Assembly (NCBI GenBank): GCA_016196065.1
Contig: JACPYL010000027.1
Coordinates: 186,001 to 250,000 of the forward strand
Reading direction: 5' to 3'
DNA from: Acidobacteriota bacterium
GTDB taxonomy: Bacteria; Acidobacteriota; Terriglobia; Terriglobales; Acidobacteriaceae
Length of the DNA stretch: 64,000 bases
The position numbers and the translations under genes are program-made. Of the stretch, positions 17,535 to 34,450 are shown in pieces (positions within the stretch are counted from its first letter, which is position 1; each line of letters opens with the position of its first letter). The notes under the pieces were generated by a model, which was not told the origin of the DNA, ran no database searches, and saw nothing but the letters and a program-made list of their open reading frames with translations.

Positions 17535-17610
17535 GCTGGCGTAGCTCAGTTGGTAGAGCATCTGATTTGTAATCAGAGGGTCGGGGGTTCAAATCCCTTC
17601 GCCAGCTCCA
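17535..17610 (+). tRNA. tRNA-Thr (anticodon TGT)
   Basis: Acceptor arms GCTGGCG and CGCCAGC pair perfectly; the D-arm GCTCAGTTGGTAGAGC, anticodon arm TCTGA-TTTGTAA-TCAGA with TGT, and T-arm with GGTTCAAATCC are all present. Discriminator T at 17607; CCA is encoded (17608-17610). Reads ACA/ACG-type threonine codons. Confidence 0.97.
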
Positions 17611-17838
17611 GGAAAACGGTTTTCCGGAAACAAAAGCAAGGTTTGCGCGGAGATTACGCGCGAGTAGCGAAAAGTTAAACGCACTCCACCAAAGCACTTT
17701 CCGGCAGGTCGCAGGTGTTTAGCAAGTTCGTGTCCAGCCAGTTTTCGTCGGGCATGACCTCCTGCATTTCGTTTCCCGAATGAGCAAGGCTGTAACGAAG
17801 GTGTGTTTGTTTTGGATGTTGGCTCGATTTCAGTTTTC

Positions 17839-17927
17839 GCACAGGTGGGTGAGTGGTTAAAGCCAACAGACTGTAAATCTGTCCCTCCTAGCGAGGTACG
17901 AAGGTTCGAATCCTTCCCTGTGCACCA
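17839..17927 (+). tRNA. tRNA-Tyr (anticodon GTA)
   Basis: A class II tRNA: acceptor GCACAGG/CCTGTGC, anticodon arm CAGA-CTGTAAA-TCTG with GTA, a long variable arm (TCCCTCCTAGCGAGGTACGA) and T-arm GGTTCGAATCC. Discriminator A at 17924, encoded CCA to 17927. Confidence 0.97.
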
Positions 17928-17946
17928 GTGTTGAGTTGGCAGCGAG

Positions 17947-18123
17947 ATGCGGATGAGCCGTTTCAGCCTGGCGATGGTCGCATACGCGGTGATTGCGGTT
18001 TTGTCGTGGATCACGCTGACGGACGAAAAACTTCGTCTGGCAACGTTGGCAATTCTGGCGTTGTTTGCGGTAAAGACGATTGTCCGGCGCAAAGATGCGA
18101 TTCATCCGGACGGTAGCAAGTAG
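17947..18123 (+). CDS. small two-helix membrane protein inside the tRNA cluster
   Basis: An uninterrupted 58-codon frame from ATG 17947 to TAG 18123, filling nearly all the space between tRNA-Tyr and tRNA-Thr(GGT). It reads as two hydrophobic helices (SLAMVAYAVIAVLSWITL and LRLATLAILALFAVKTIV) joined by TDEKL and ending in a basic-polar tail RRKDAIHPDGSK. The regular helix-turn-helix pattern with a positive cytoplasmic tail argues for a real protein. Ribosome site is weak (GCGAG). No family is recognised; the function is unknown. Confidence 0.6.
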   Translation: MRMSRFSLAMVAYAVIAVLSWITLTDEKLRLATLAILALFAVKTIVRRKDAIHPDGSK

Positions 18124-18150
18124 CCAAGTTGAGTTTGCTGAGTTTTGCGA

Positions 18151-18226
<76 letters not shown>

Positions 18227-18263
18227 GAGTTTCAAGAAGGCATGTAGGAAGGTTTTGTGGAAG

Positions 18264-18316
18264 GGCACGGCTTTAGCCGTGCCGCTGAGAGTCGTAGAAG
18301 AAGCGGCTTTAGCCGC
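18264..18316. repeat. two GGCTTTAGCC hairpins
   Basis: GGCACGGC-TTTA-GCCGTGCC (18264-18283) and GCGGC-TTTA-GCCGC (18303-18316) share the loop and inner stem but not the outer stem, which suggests two copies of one palindromic element between tRNA-Thr and tRNA-Gly. Confidence 0.7.
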
Positions 18317-18325
18317 TGCGGAAGC

Positions 18326-18400
18326 GCGGGAGTAACTCAGTGGTAGAGTCACAGCCTTCCAAGCTGTTGGTCGCGGGTTCGATTCCCGTCTCCCGCTCCA
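18326..18400 (+). tRNA. tRNA-Gly (anticodon TCC)
   Basis: Acceptor GCGGGAG/CTCCCGC, anticodon arm ACAGC-CTTCCAA-GCTGT with TCC, T-arm GGGTTCGATTCCC. Discriminator T at 18397, encoded CCA to 18400. The Thr-Tyr-Thr/Gly-tuf grouping mirrors the tRNA-tufB operon known from proteobacteria. Confidence 0.97.
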
Positions 18401-18422
18401 GGATTTAGAACTGCAGGGTTGA

Positions 18423-18761
18423 ATGACAATGGCATTTGAGCAGGCAACAATCAAAGTAGATAACGAACAGGCCTTCGGAGAACTGAAGGCGGCAGTCGAG
18501 AAGGTATTTGCGGCAGACCGCATCACGAAGTATCTGAAGAAGCTGGGCGCGCAGAGTATCCGCATTCGAGACTGGGATGCGATCCTGGCGGCCGGTACGA
18601 TTGACGTGATCGCGGAAATCAAGCTGGGAGCGGCGAAGTTGCTGTACCAGTCGCTGACCGTTTCCGATCAAGGGCAGATACGCGAGTTTTACCTGTCGAA
18701 GATTGAAGACGTGGACATCGCGCTACGCACCCGTTTCCCGAAACTTTACCGGTACTACTGA
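18423..18761 (+). CDS. 112-residue protein of unknown function between tRNA-Gly and tuf
   Basis: The frame fills the gap between tRNA-Gly (22 bases upstream) and tuf (30 bases downstream), so it must be on their transcript. The protein is soluble and charged: IKVDNEQAFGELKAAVEKV, then a helix ITKYLKKLGAQSIRIRDWDA, IDVIAEIKLGAAKLLYQSL and a C-terminus rich in aromatic and basic residues (RTRFPKLYRYY). Codon use is similar to its neighbours. A second ATG two codons in (18429) is possible. I recognise no domain; the location suggests a translation-linked role, which is inference only. Confidence 0.75.
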   Translation: MTMAFEQATIKVDNEQAFGELKAAVEKVFAADRITKYLKKLGAQSIRIRDWDAILAAGTIDVIAEIKLGAAKLLYQSLTVSDQGQIREFYLSKIEDVDIALRTRFPKLYRYY

Positions 18762-18791
18762 CATAGCTGAAAAGCGAGGCAAAGCTAAAAC

Positions 18792-19979
18792 ATGGCGAAA
18801 GAAAAATTTGATCGAAATAAGCCGCACTGCAACGTAGGGACGATTGGTCACATCGACCACGGCAAGACGACGTTGACGGCGGCGATCACGAAGGTATTGT
18901 CGAAGCACAACCCGAACATTAAGTTCCGGTCGTTCGATTCGATCGACAACGCGCCGGAAGAAAAGGCTCGTGGCATAACCATCGCGACCGCGCACGTCGA
19001 GTATGAGACGGCGAACCGGCACTACGCACATGTGGATTGCCCGGGTCACGCGGATTACATCAAGAACATGATCACCGGCGCGGCGCAGATGGATGGCGCG
19101 ATTCTCGTGGTCGCTGCGACCGATGGTCCGATGCCGCAGACGCGTGAGCACGTGCTTCTGGCCCGTCAGGTCGGTGTGCCGTACATCGTCGTTGCCTTGA
19201 ACAAGTGCGACGCGGTGGACGATCCCGAGTTGCTCGATCTGGTTGAACTCGAAGTACGCGAACTGCTGAAGACCTACAAGTTCCCGGGCGACGACGTGCC
19301 GGTAGTTCGGCTGTCGGCGCTGGGTGCCCTGAACGGCGAAGAGAAGTGGGAAAAGCAGATCGACGCATTGATGGAAGCGGTGGACAAGAGCGTGCCGCAA
19401 CCGGCACGCGAACTGGACAAGCCGTTCCTGATGCCGATCGAAGACATCTTCTCGATTCAGGGCCGTGGCACGGTCGTTACGGGCCGTATTGAGCGTGGCA
19501 AGGTGAAGGTTGGCGAAGAAGCAGAAATCGTTGGCTTCCGCGAGACGCGCAAGACGGTGGTGACGGGCGTCGAAATGTTCAAGAAGCAACTGGACGAAGG
19601 TCTGGCAGGCGATAACGCTGGACTGTTGCTGCGCGGCATCGCGAAAGAAGATGTCGAGCGCGGGATGGTCTTGGCGAAGGGTGGATCGATCACGCCGCAC
19701 ACCAAGTTCAAGGCGGAAGTCTACATTCTGACGAAAGAAGAAGGTGGACGACATACGCCGTTCTTCAAGGGCTATCGTCCGCAGTTTTATCTGCGAACGA
19801 CGGACGTGACGGGGATTGCGGAGTTGCCGGCGGGCACGGAGATGGTGATGCCGGGCGACAACGTGAGCCTGGTGATCGAGTTGATCACTCCGGTGGCGAT
19901 GGAAAAGGGCTTGCGATTTGCGATTCGCGAAGGTGGCCATACGGTCGGCGCCGGCACGATTGCGGAGATTGTTCAATAA
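18792..19979 (+). CDS. tuf: elongation factor Tu
   Basis: 395 residues, full length. The GTPase domain has [10 protein letters not shown] near residue 19, the effector segment [27 protein letters not shown] and NKCD; domains II and III follow with [16 protein letters not shown] and [20 protein letters not shown]. It delivers aminoacyl-tRNA to the ribosome. Being placed after four tRNA genes and before rpmG-trnW-secE-nusG matches the widespread translation gene block. Confidence 0.98.
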   Translation: MAKEKFDRNKPHCNVGTIGHIDHGKTTLTAAITKVLSKHNPNIKFRSFDSIDNAPEEKARGITIATAHVEYETANRHYAHVDCPGHADYIKNMITGAAQMDGAILVVAATDGPMPQTREHVLLARQVGVPYIVVALNKCDAVDDPELLDLVELEVRELLKTYKFPGDDVPVVRLSALGALNGEEKWEKQIDALMEAVDKSVPQPARELDKPFLMPIEDIFSIQGRGTVVTGRIERGKVKVGEEAEIVGFRETRKTVVTGVEMFKKQLDEGLAGDNAGLLLRGIAKEDVERGMVLAKGGSITPHTKFKAEVYILTKEEGGRHTPFFKGYRPQFYLRTTDVTGIAELPAGTEMVMPGDNVSLVIELITPVAMEKGLRFAIREGGHTVGAGTIAEIVQ

Positions 19980-20112
19980 ATGCAGCTTCTAGCTACTAGC
20001 TTCTGGCTAGTAGCTAGAATCGCTGCCGATGATTGCAGATTTCCCGGCGACAAGAATCGCTGGGGACGAAGAGGTTCCGAGCTAGAAGCCAGGAGCCAGA
20101 AGCCAGGAGCTG
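19980..20112. repeat. short-word repeat (TAGCTACTAGCTTCTGGCTAG type)
   Basis: CTAGCTACTAGCTTCTGGCT at the left and GAGCTAGAAGCCAGGAGCCA at the right are roughly complementary, so the region between tuf and rpmG can fold into an imperfect stem-loop with an inner unique loop. Related elements occur at 21913 and 23383. Confidence 0.7.
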
Positions 20113-20118
20113 TTTGAT

Positions 20119-20271
20119 ATGCCCCGAGAGATTATTACGTTGCAGTGCGGTGAGTGCAAAGAGCGGAACTATTCGACGACGAAGAACCGTAAGACGACGC
20201 CGGATCGCATTGAACTGAAGAAGTTCTGCGCGCGGTGCCGCAAGCACCAGGCGCACAAGGAAGTGAAGTGA
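20119..20271 (+). CDS. rpmG: 50S ribosomal protein L33
   Basis: A 50-residue protein from ATG 20119 to TGA 20271. It has the L33 core ([37 protein letters not shown]). Two CxxC pairs (Cys10/13 and Cys37/40) make it the zinc-binding form. Position between tuf and secE is standard. Confidence 0.96.
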   Translation: MPREIITLQCGECKERNYSTTKNRKTTPDRIELKKFCARCRKHQAHKEVK

Positions 20272-20344
20272 TTTGTGATTAGTGTTTGGTGATTAGTAAA
20301 GGCAGCGAGACTAGCCACTAATCACTAGCCACTGACCACTGTTT
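20272..20344. repeat. short-word repeat (GTGATTAGTGTTTGGTGATTAG type)
   Basis: GATTAGTGTTTGGTGATTAG and CACTAATCACTAGCCACTGA form two approximately complementary arms between rpmG and tRNA-Trp. Confidence 0.7.
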
Positions 20345-20346
20345 AC

Positions 20347-20422
20347 AGGGGCGTAAGCTCAACGGTTAAACTGTCGGTCTCCAAAACCGAACTTGGGGGT
20401 TCGAATCCCTCCGCCCCTGCCA
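20347..20422 (+). tRNA. tRNA-Trp (anticodon CCA)
   Basis: Acceptor AGGGGCG/CGCCCCT, anticodon arm TCGGT-CTCCAAA-ACCGA with CCA, T-arm GGGTTCGAATCCC. Discriminator G at 20419, encoded CCA to 20422. trnW between rpmG and secE is a common bacterial arrangement. Confidence 0.97.
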
Positions 20423-20461
20423 GATTTGGAGCGGGAAGCAGTCGAGGAAAGTGGGAGAGGT

Positions 20462-20710
20462 ATGGCGACAGCGGTAGAGCAGAATGCAATCACGACCACG
20501 TTGAAGTCCTGGCCGGAGCGCATTAAGAGTTTTTATAGCGATGTGCGCACGGAAATGCGAAAGGTGAACTCGCCTTCCCGCAAGGAAGTGCAGGCGACGA
20601 CCACCGTGGTCATCATCACCGTGTTCCTGTTTGCTTTTTATTTCTGGATCGTGGACCTGGCGATCAGCAGCAGCTTGGATCGCTTGCTCCATTATTTCTC
20701 GCGCAGGTAG
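20462..20710 (+). CDS. secE: preprotein translocase subunit SecE
   Basis: 82 residues from ATG 20462, which follows GGGAGAGGT; the frame also extends upstream into tRNA-Trp, which is not coding. It has the amphipathic segment [20 protein letters not shown] (SecE signature with the KV-x-W/S-P step) and one transmembrane helix ([20 protein letters not shown]). It stabilises SecY in the Sec channel. nusG follows after 38 bp. Confidence 0.95.
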   Translation: MATAVEQNAITTTLKSWPERIKSFYSDVRTEMRKVNSPSRKEVQATTTVVIITVFLFAFYFWIVDLAISSSLDRLLHYFSRR

Positions 20711-20748
20711 TTTTCTCGGGCCAGCAGGCCGAGCGAAAGAAGTCATCT

Positions 20749-21375
20749 ATGCCGGACGAAGAAAAGAACCAGGCCGCAGCGGGCGACGGCAATCCGCCAC
20801 CGCCGATTGATGCAACCGCGGCTGGGGAGCCTCCCAAGAATCCGAATATGAAGTGGTACATCATCCACGCGTATTCAGGATTCGAGCGCAAGGTCAAGGA
20901 ATCGCTGGAATCGCGGGTCCAGGCTTTCGGGTTGCAGGACAAAATCGGCAAAGTGCTGATCCCGACCGAGTCGGTCACCGAAGTTCGCGGCGGCAAGAAA
21001 TACACCTCTGAGCGCATGTTCTATCCCGGCTACGTGCTGGTCGAAATGGATATGGACGACCACGTGTGGCATGTGGTCAAAGCCACGCCGCGCGTCACGG
21101 GATTTGTCGGCACCGGACAGCAGCCGACGCCGCTGTCAGCGGATGAAGTGAACCACATCGTCTATAAAGTTGCCGACAGCCGCGAGAAACCGAAACTCAA
21201 AGTCAAATTCGAGAAGAACGAAACCGTGCGCATCAGCGAAGGTCCATTCGCAACGTTTACGGGAGTGGTTGATGAAGTGAACGAAGATCGTGAGACCTTG
21301 AAAGTTATGGTGACGATTTTCGGACGCTCGACTCCGGTGGAATTGGAATTCGGACAAGTGGAGAAAGTGGCATAG
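20749..21375 (+). CDS. nusG: transcription termination/antitermination factor NusG
   Basis: 208 residues: a polar N-terminal extension of about 30 residues, then the NGN domain ([38 protein letters not shown]) and the C-terminal KOW domain ([35 protein letters not shown]). It binds RNA polymerase and couples it to Rho or the ribosome. Downstream are 105 bases before rplK without an obvious hairpin. Confidence 0.96.
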   Translation: MPDEEKNQAAAGDGNPPPPIDATAAGEPPKNPNMKWYIIHAYSGFERKVKESLESRVQAFGLQDKIGKVLIPTESVTEVRGGKKYTSERMFYPGYVLVEMDMDDHVWHVVKATPRVTGFVGTGQQPTPLSADEVNHIVYKVADSREKPKLKVKFEKNETVRISEGPFATFTGVVDEVNEDRETLKVMVTIFGRSTPVELEFGQVEKVA

Positions 21376-21480
21376 AGCGGTCGTTCGTCCTTCGCAGTTT
21401 GTTGCAGAAGTTAGTTTTGATGAGCTTCGCGTTGGTGAGTCGAAAATCCTAGGCTCGCAGGCGGGGCGGAAAAAGAGAAT

Positions 21481-21912
<432 letters not shown>

Positions 21913-21998
21913 AGATCTGGCTTCTAGCCACTAGCTTCTAGCAAGCTATGGGTTTGGTAGCTAGTAGCGAGAGGCTAGAAGCTAGTAGCTTTGTCACA
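21913..21998. repeat. short-word repeat (CTTCTAGCCACTAGCTTCTAGC type)
   Basis: GGCTTCTAGCCACTAGCTTC and CTAGAAGCTAGTAGC are complementary arms around the core CAAGCTATGGGTTTGG. It separates rplK from rplA. Confidence 0.75.
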
Positions 21999-22048
21999 AT
22001 TACCACGGCTGATCGAGACAACGTTCAGCGGTGGGAGACGAGGGAAAA

Positions 22049-22762
22049 ATGAAGAAGTCTGGAAAGAATATCGAGAAGTCGCGCAAAGCGATTGAAGCGC
22101 GTGCTTACACATTGCAGGAAGCGGTTCCTCTCCTGCAAAAAGTGAAATACGCAAAATTCGATGAGACCGTAGAAGTGACGCTGCGCCTGGGAGTGGATCC
22201 CAAGCACGCAGACCAGATGGTGCGCGGGACGGTTGTTCTGCCGCATGGTCTGGGCAAATCGAAAAAAGTCCTGGTCATTGCCAGCGGCGACAAGATTCGC
22301 GAAGCGGAAGCAGCAGGCGCGGACTTTGTCGGCGGCGAAGACATGGTCGAGAAGATCACCAAGGAAAACTGGACGGATTTCGACGCGCTCATCGCTACTC
22401 CCGACATGATGAAGTCGGTGGGCCGCCTGGGTAAAGTGCTTGGTCCGAAGGGGCTGATGCCGAACCCGAAAACGGGCACTGTGACGATCGACGTCGCACG
22501 CGCGGTGCAGGAAGTCAAGGCCGGCAAAGTGGAATTCCGTACCGACAAGACAGCGCTGGTCCATGTGCCGGTGGGCAAGATTTCCTTCACGCCCGACAAG
22601 CTGGTCGATAACGCGACCACGTTGATTTCGAGCGTGATCAAGGCGAAACCGGCTGTGGCGAAAGGCAAGTACATCAAGGCCTGCTACTTGAGTTCCTCGA
22701 TGGGACCTGGGATTTCGCTCGACACGACGGCGATTGAAGCTGCATCCAAGACGGCGGTCTAA
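22049..22762 (+). CDS. rplA: 50S ribosomal protein L1
   Basis: 237 residues from ATG 22049; GAGGGAAAA lies directly before it, and the GTG six codons upstream has no better site. L1 landmarks: [59 protein letters not shown] and the C-terminal [11 protein letters not shown]. It binds 23S rRNA at the exit-site stalk and is a known autogenous repressor of its own operon. Confidence 0.97.
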   Translation: MKKSGKNIEKSRKAIEARAYTLQEAVPLLQKVKYAKFDETVEVTLRLGVDPKHADQMVRGTVVLPHGLGKSKKVLVIASGDKIREAEAAGADFVGGEDMVEKITKENWTDFDALIATPDMMKSVGRLGKVLGPKGLMPNPKTGTVTIDVARAVQEVKAGKVEFRTDKTALVHVPVGKISFTPDKLVDNATTLISSVIKAKPAVAKGKYIKACYLSSSMGPGISLDTTAIEAASKTAV

Positions 22763-22848
22763 GTTCGGCCGGCTAGGGATAGAACTGCCGAGCTTTGCTC
22801 GGCTTTCGGGCCGGCGAGACGCCGGCGCCACATAAGAAAGGGTTGGAT
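22763..22848 (+). promoter_or_regulatory. rplJ leader with two strong hairpins
   Basis: GCCGAGC-TTT-GCTCGGC (22787-22803) and GCCGGCG-AGA-CGCCGGC (22810-22826) are perfect 7-bp stems in a row, ending 22 bases before the rplJ start. The first is followed by TTTC, the second by a spacer leading to the ribosome site. The rplJ leader is the known autoregulatory target of the L10-L12 complex in other bacteria; these hairpins are candidates but do not show the standard L10 kink-turn by eye. Confidence 0.5.
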
Positions 22849-23382
22849 ATGGCGGTTACTCGAGCACGAAAAAAAGAGCAAGTTGAGAGTCTCAGCGGCG
22901 ATTTGAAGAATGTGTCCAGCGTGATCGTTGCTACCTACACGAAGCAGACGGTTGCCAAGGATTTCGAGTTGCGCAAGACGCTGCGCTCCTCCGGCGCGAA
23001 ATATCGCGTGGTCAAGAACACGCTGGCGGAACGCGCCGGCAAGGGCACCAAGATCGAGCAGGCGCTCACGAATCTGTCGGGCGTGACTTCGATTGCGTAC
23101 ACGGAAGGCGATCCGGTCGCGTTAGCGAAAGTCCTTGCGAAGTACGCCAAGGAAAATCCGGAGTTCACCTTTAAGGCTGGAGTGGTCGAAGGCCGCGTAG
23201 TCACGGTGAAGGACATCGAAGCGCTCGCGACCATGCCGTCGAAGGAAGAAATCTACGCGAAACTTCTGTACATGCTGAATGCTCCGTCGCAGCGTCTGGT
23301 TACGGCCATGAACGCGGTGGGACGGAACCTGGCGGTGGTGATCGACCAGGGTGTGCAGCAGAAAAAGTTCAAAGAAGCGTAA
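22849..23382 (+). CDS. rplJ: 50S ribosomal protein L10
   Basis: 177 residues from ATG 22849 (MAVTRARKKEQVESLSGDL); the frame extends back to 22795 but that part covers the leader hairpins. L10 features: VATYTKQTVAKDFELRKTLR, YRVVKNTLAERAGKGT and the C-terminal helix that holds L7/L12 dimers. It forms the base of the ribosomal stalk. Confidence 0.96.
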   Translation: MAVTRARKKEQVESLSGDLKNVSSVIVATYTKQTVAKDFELRKTLRSSGAKYRVVKNTLAERAGKGTKIEQALTNLSGVTSIAYTEGDPVALAKVLAKYAKENPEFTFKAGVVEGRVVTVKDIEALATMPSKEEIYAKLLYMLNAPSQRLVTAMNAVGRNLAVVIDQGVQQKKFKEA

Positions 23383-23631
23383 AGGCAGCTATTAGCTACT
23401 GGCTGCTAGCTACTAGCGAACAGGTTCTGCTTGCTGGATGCGAGTGGCCAGAAGCTAGAAGCGATTACAAGTTTCGACTGGCGCGAGCTGGTCAGAAAAG
23501 ATTTGGCTGTCCTTAGCGGGGGTTGCGCGGCTGAGACTTGGCGTTGTCTGGCGCCGAGAGGTAGGCCTGGTCGCACTGGAAACCCGGCGATGGGATGGCG
23601 AAATCACCAATTTAAATAGCGGAGAGACAAA
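23383..23631 (+). repeat. short-word repeat and long spacer between rplJ and rplL
   Basis: The first 80 bases (GCTATTAGCTACTGGCTGCT ... GGCCAGAAGCTAGAAGC) form the AGCT-word repeat seen elsewhere in the operon. The remaining 165 bases to rplL hold no good frame; GGAGAGAC is the rplL ribosome site. A gap this long between rplJ and rplL is unusual. Confidence 0.65.
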
Positions 23632-24012
23632 ATGGCAGATCTGCAGCAGTTGGAAGAGTCAATCGTTGGCCTGTCTTTGCTGGAAGCAGCGGAACTGGTC
23701 AAGAAACTGGAAACACGTTTGGGCGTCTCGGCGGCGGCAGCGGCCCCGGTGATGGTTGCCGGCGGAGGCGGAGCGGCGGCAGCAGCTCCGGCGGAAGAAA
23801 AGACCGAATTCACCGTCGTACTGAAGGACGTTGGATCCAATAAGATCAATGTAATCAAAGCGGTACGTGAAGTCACCGCCTTGGGCTTGAAGGAAGCCAA
23901 GGATCTGGTCGACGGCGCACCGAAGAGCATCAAGGAAGGCGTCTCGAAGGAAGAGGCGGAGACCATCAAGAAGAAGTTCACGGAAGCTGGCGCAACTGTC
24001 GAAGTGAAGTAG
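23632..24012 (+). CDS. rplL: 50S ribosomal protein L7/L12
   Basis: 126 residues: N-terminal dimerisation helices ([20 protein letters not shown]), an alanine/glycine-rich hinge (about 38-58) and the C-terminal factor-binding domain ([40 protein letters not shown]). It recruits translational GTPases. Confidence 0.97.
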   Translation: MADLQQLEESIVGLSLLEAAELVKKLETRLGVSAAAAAPVMVAGGGGAAAAAPAEEKTEFTVVLKDVGSNKINVIKAVREVTALGLKEAKDLVDGAPKSIKEGVSKEEAETIKKKFTEAGATVEVK

Positions 24013-24444
24013 GCTTCGAGGTGCCGGAAGAGCTGTGGTTTCCACAGTCTTCCACAGGCAACCGTTGACGAAAAAGTAGATGAATCCCGGGTGAGGGTGT
24101 TAGTATCTATATACTCACCCGGTATTCTGACTTCGAGGTGGTAGCGACCCTGTTCTCCTAAGGCAAACCAGGTATCACCAGGAAAGCGGATCGCTCAATC
24201 AAGTTTGGCAGCCGGTCCCGCGGGCGGCGGGACGGAACAGGCCTTTTGAACTGGCGCGGAACTTTACAACAGGATTAGCAGCAAGCGTCGAGCGAGGCGC
24301 CGGGGGACAGACTTGTCCCTGCCGGTGCCCGCTGTTATTTTCCGCGCATACCGCCCACGAGTAGTCTTTCGGCGCTTCATCGCGCCTCTTGTTCCGCGTT
24401 GCACGGCAAGCCCCCAGGCTGCCTGAAAGCAGGAGTCCCTGAGA
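24013..24444 (+). promoter_or_regulatory. 432-bp rplL-rpoB intergenic leader with attenuator-like hairpins
   Basis: No coding frame is supported. Two strong structures stand near the left end: GGAAGA-G-CTGTGG-TTT-CCACAG-TCTTCC (24026-24053, 12 pairs with one bulged G) and CCGGGTGAG ... CTCACCCGG (24087-24122) whose loop contains the alternative pair AGTAT/ATACT. Smaller GC palindromes (GTCCCGCGGGCGGCGGGAC near 24213) follow. In enterobacteria this gap carries the attenuator and RNase III site that set the ratio of ribosomal proteins to polymerase; the same job is likely here, by analogy. Confidence 0.55.
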
Positions 24445-28911
<4,467 letters not shown>

Positions 28912-29127
28912 TTCTCAGTTCTCAGGAAAAGCCTAAAAGCTGAGAGCCGGGCTGAGACGAAGATTCGCTCACAAATTTTGAACCATTAGCCAGCGCGGCA
29001 CACGCTCTCAGTGCCGCAATCTGGCGAAGAGACTCGACCGGTTTGACTGGGAACTGAGAACCGGGAACTGAGAACTGAAGTTGAGAGCCGCTGGCGGTCG
29101 CGTTAGATCGCAGGAAAGCGGAGGCAC
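28912..29127 (+). repeat. rpoB-rpoC spacer with TTCTCAGTTCTCAG / CTGAGAACTGA repeats
   Basis: TTCTCAGTTCTCAGG just after the rpoB stop is complementary to GGGAACTGAGAACTGAAG near 29065, 140 bases later; CTGAGAGCCGGG and CTCTCAGTGCC are further related words. The spacer is otherwise without a frame and ends with the rpoC ribosome site GGAGG. Confidence 0.7.
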
Positions 29128-33315
<4,188 letters not shown>

Positions 33316-33336
33316 TTCGAACTTTGTCTATCCCAG

Positions 33337-33364
33337 GGGGCGACGAGAGTCGCCCCTTGCTTTT
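33337..33364 (+). terminator. intrinsic terminator after rpoC
   Basis: GGGGCGAC-GAGA-GTCGCCCC (perfect 8-bp stem, 4-base loop) followed by TTGCTTTT, 22 bases after the rpoC stop. Confidence 0.9.
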
Positions 33365-33388
33365 GTCAAACGCTTTTCGTGAACAACA

Positions 33389-34342
33389 ATGTCTTTTGCG
33401 GTTAATCCACTGCTGGAGCCCGAGGAACGCAAAGCCAAGCCCGACCCTTTTCCCGGGCAGTTGATCGTCGCTCCTGCACTGGCGCGATTCTGGCGCTTGT
33501 TCCGCATTTCTGTCTGGCGGGCGTTTGAACACGACGCCTTCGCCACCGCCAAGGCTTCTGCCTATTCTTCGATTCTGACGTTTTTTCCCGCACTGCTCGT
33601 CCTCGGTTCCGTGCTCGCCACGGTGCGGCGCGGCGAAGTTTACATGCGGGAAATTTCCTACGCACTCGGCCGGATACTCCCTGCAGGAACAACCACAGCG
33701 CTCGCATACCTCAAGGGCGCGGCTCACCGGCCAGTGGGTCTTCTGATTACTACTTCTCTGCTGACGATTTGGACCGCTTCGGGCGTCATCATTTCCTGGA
33801 TGGAAGGGTTCCGTCGTGCCTACCAGCTCCCCAAGACCTGGGGACTGCTCAAAGAACGGTTGATCGCCATCTCTCTTGTGCTGATGACGGGACTGCCGCT
33901 GATCTTCGCAACCGTGTTGGTCGCTTTCGGCAGCCGCATCGAAACGCGCATCTTGTTCCACATCGATCACGAACTTGGCCCGCTTGTCTTGCTGCTTTGG
34001 ATCGCGATGCGGTGGATTATCGCTATCCTCACGAGTATTGCCGTCATTGCCCTGATCTATCACAATGCGGTTCCGCGCACGCAACCTTGGCATAGCGTGA
34101 TCCCGGGCGCCGTGCTGGCAACGGTGATGTGGTTGGGGGCGACAGCGCTGTTTGGCTGGTATCTGCAGAGTTATGCGGACTACAGCATCATTTACGGATC
34201 GCTCGGCGTCAGTATCGCGCTGCTGGTCTGGATGTACTTGATTTCGCTGGTTGTGCTGATCGGGTCCGAATTCAATGCCATGCTCTTCCCGCGCGGAGTT
34301 ACGAAATGCCTATCCCCACCTGCGGACGATTCCGATCAATGA
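33389..34342 (+). CDS. YihY/BrkB-family inner-membrane protein
   Basis: 317 residues with six membrane helices and the family signature AKASAYSSILTFFPALLVLG (usually A-x-x-a-a-l-a-f-f-x-x-l-s-l-f-P) near residue 55, a GVIISWMEGFRRAYQLPKTW segment and the C-terminal YGSLGVSIALLVWMYL. YihY proteins were once annotated ribonuclease BN; that activity belongs to another gene, and the true role is unknown. Start at ATG 33389 lies 25 bases after the rpoC terminator. Confidence 0.88.
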   Translation: MSFAVNPLLEPEERKAKPDPFPGQLIVAPALARFWRLFRISVWRAFEHDAFATAKASAYSSILTFFPALLVLGSVLATVRRGEVYMREISYALGRILPAGTTTALAYLKGAAHRPVGLLITTSLLTIWTASGVIISWMEGFRRAYQLPKTWGLLKERLIAISLVLMTGLPLIFATVLVAFGSRIETRILFHIDHELGPLVLLLWIAMRWIIAILTSIAVIALIYHNAVPRTQPWHSVIPGAVLATVMWLGATALFGWYLQSYADYSIIYGSLGVSIALLVWMYLISLVVLIGSEFNAMLFPRGVTKCLSPPADDSDQ

Positions 34343-34450
34343 GTGTGAGATCATAGCTACTAAGACACGGGGATAATCACGAACCTTCTGTTGCGCTGAC
34401 GTTTATCCGCGGGATAGTGTCCCGAATCTACTGCAAAGGAATCAGAACAC

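Noticed and set aside
18723-19976. 417-codon minus-strand frame across tuf
   Set aside because: Exact antisense of EF-Tu; caused by codon bias.
22031-22048. Upstream GTG start for rplA
   Set aside because: It would add MGDEGK and place the strong GAGGG site inside the coding region; the ATG at 22049 matches other L1 proteins.
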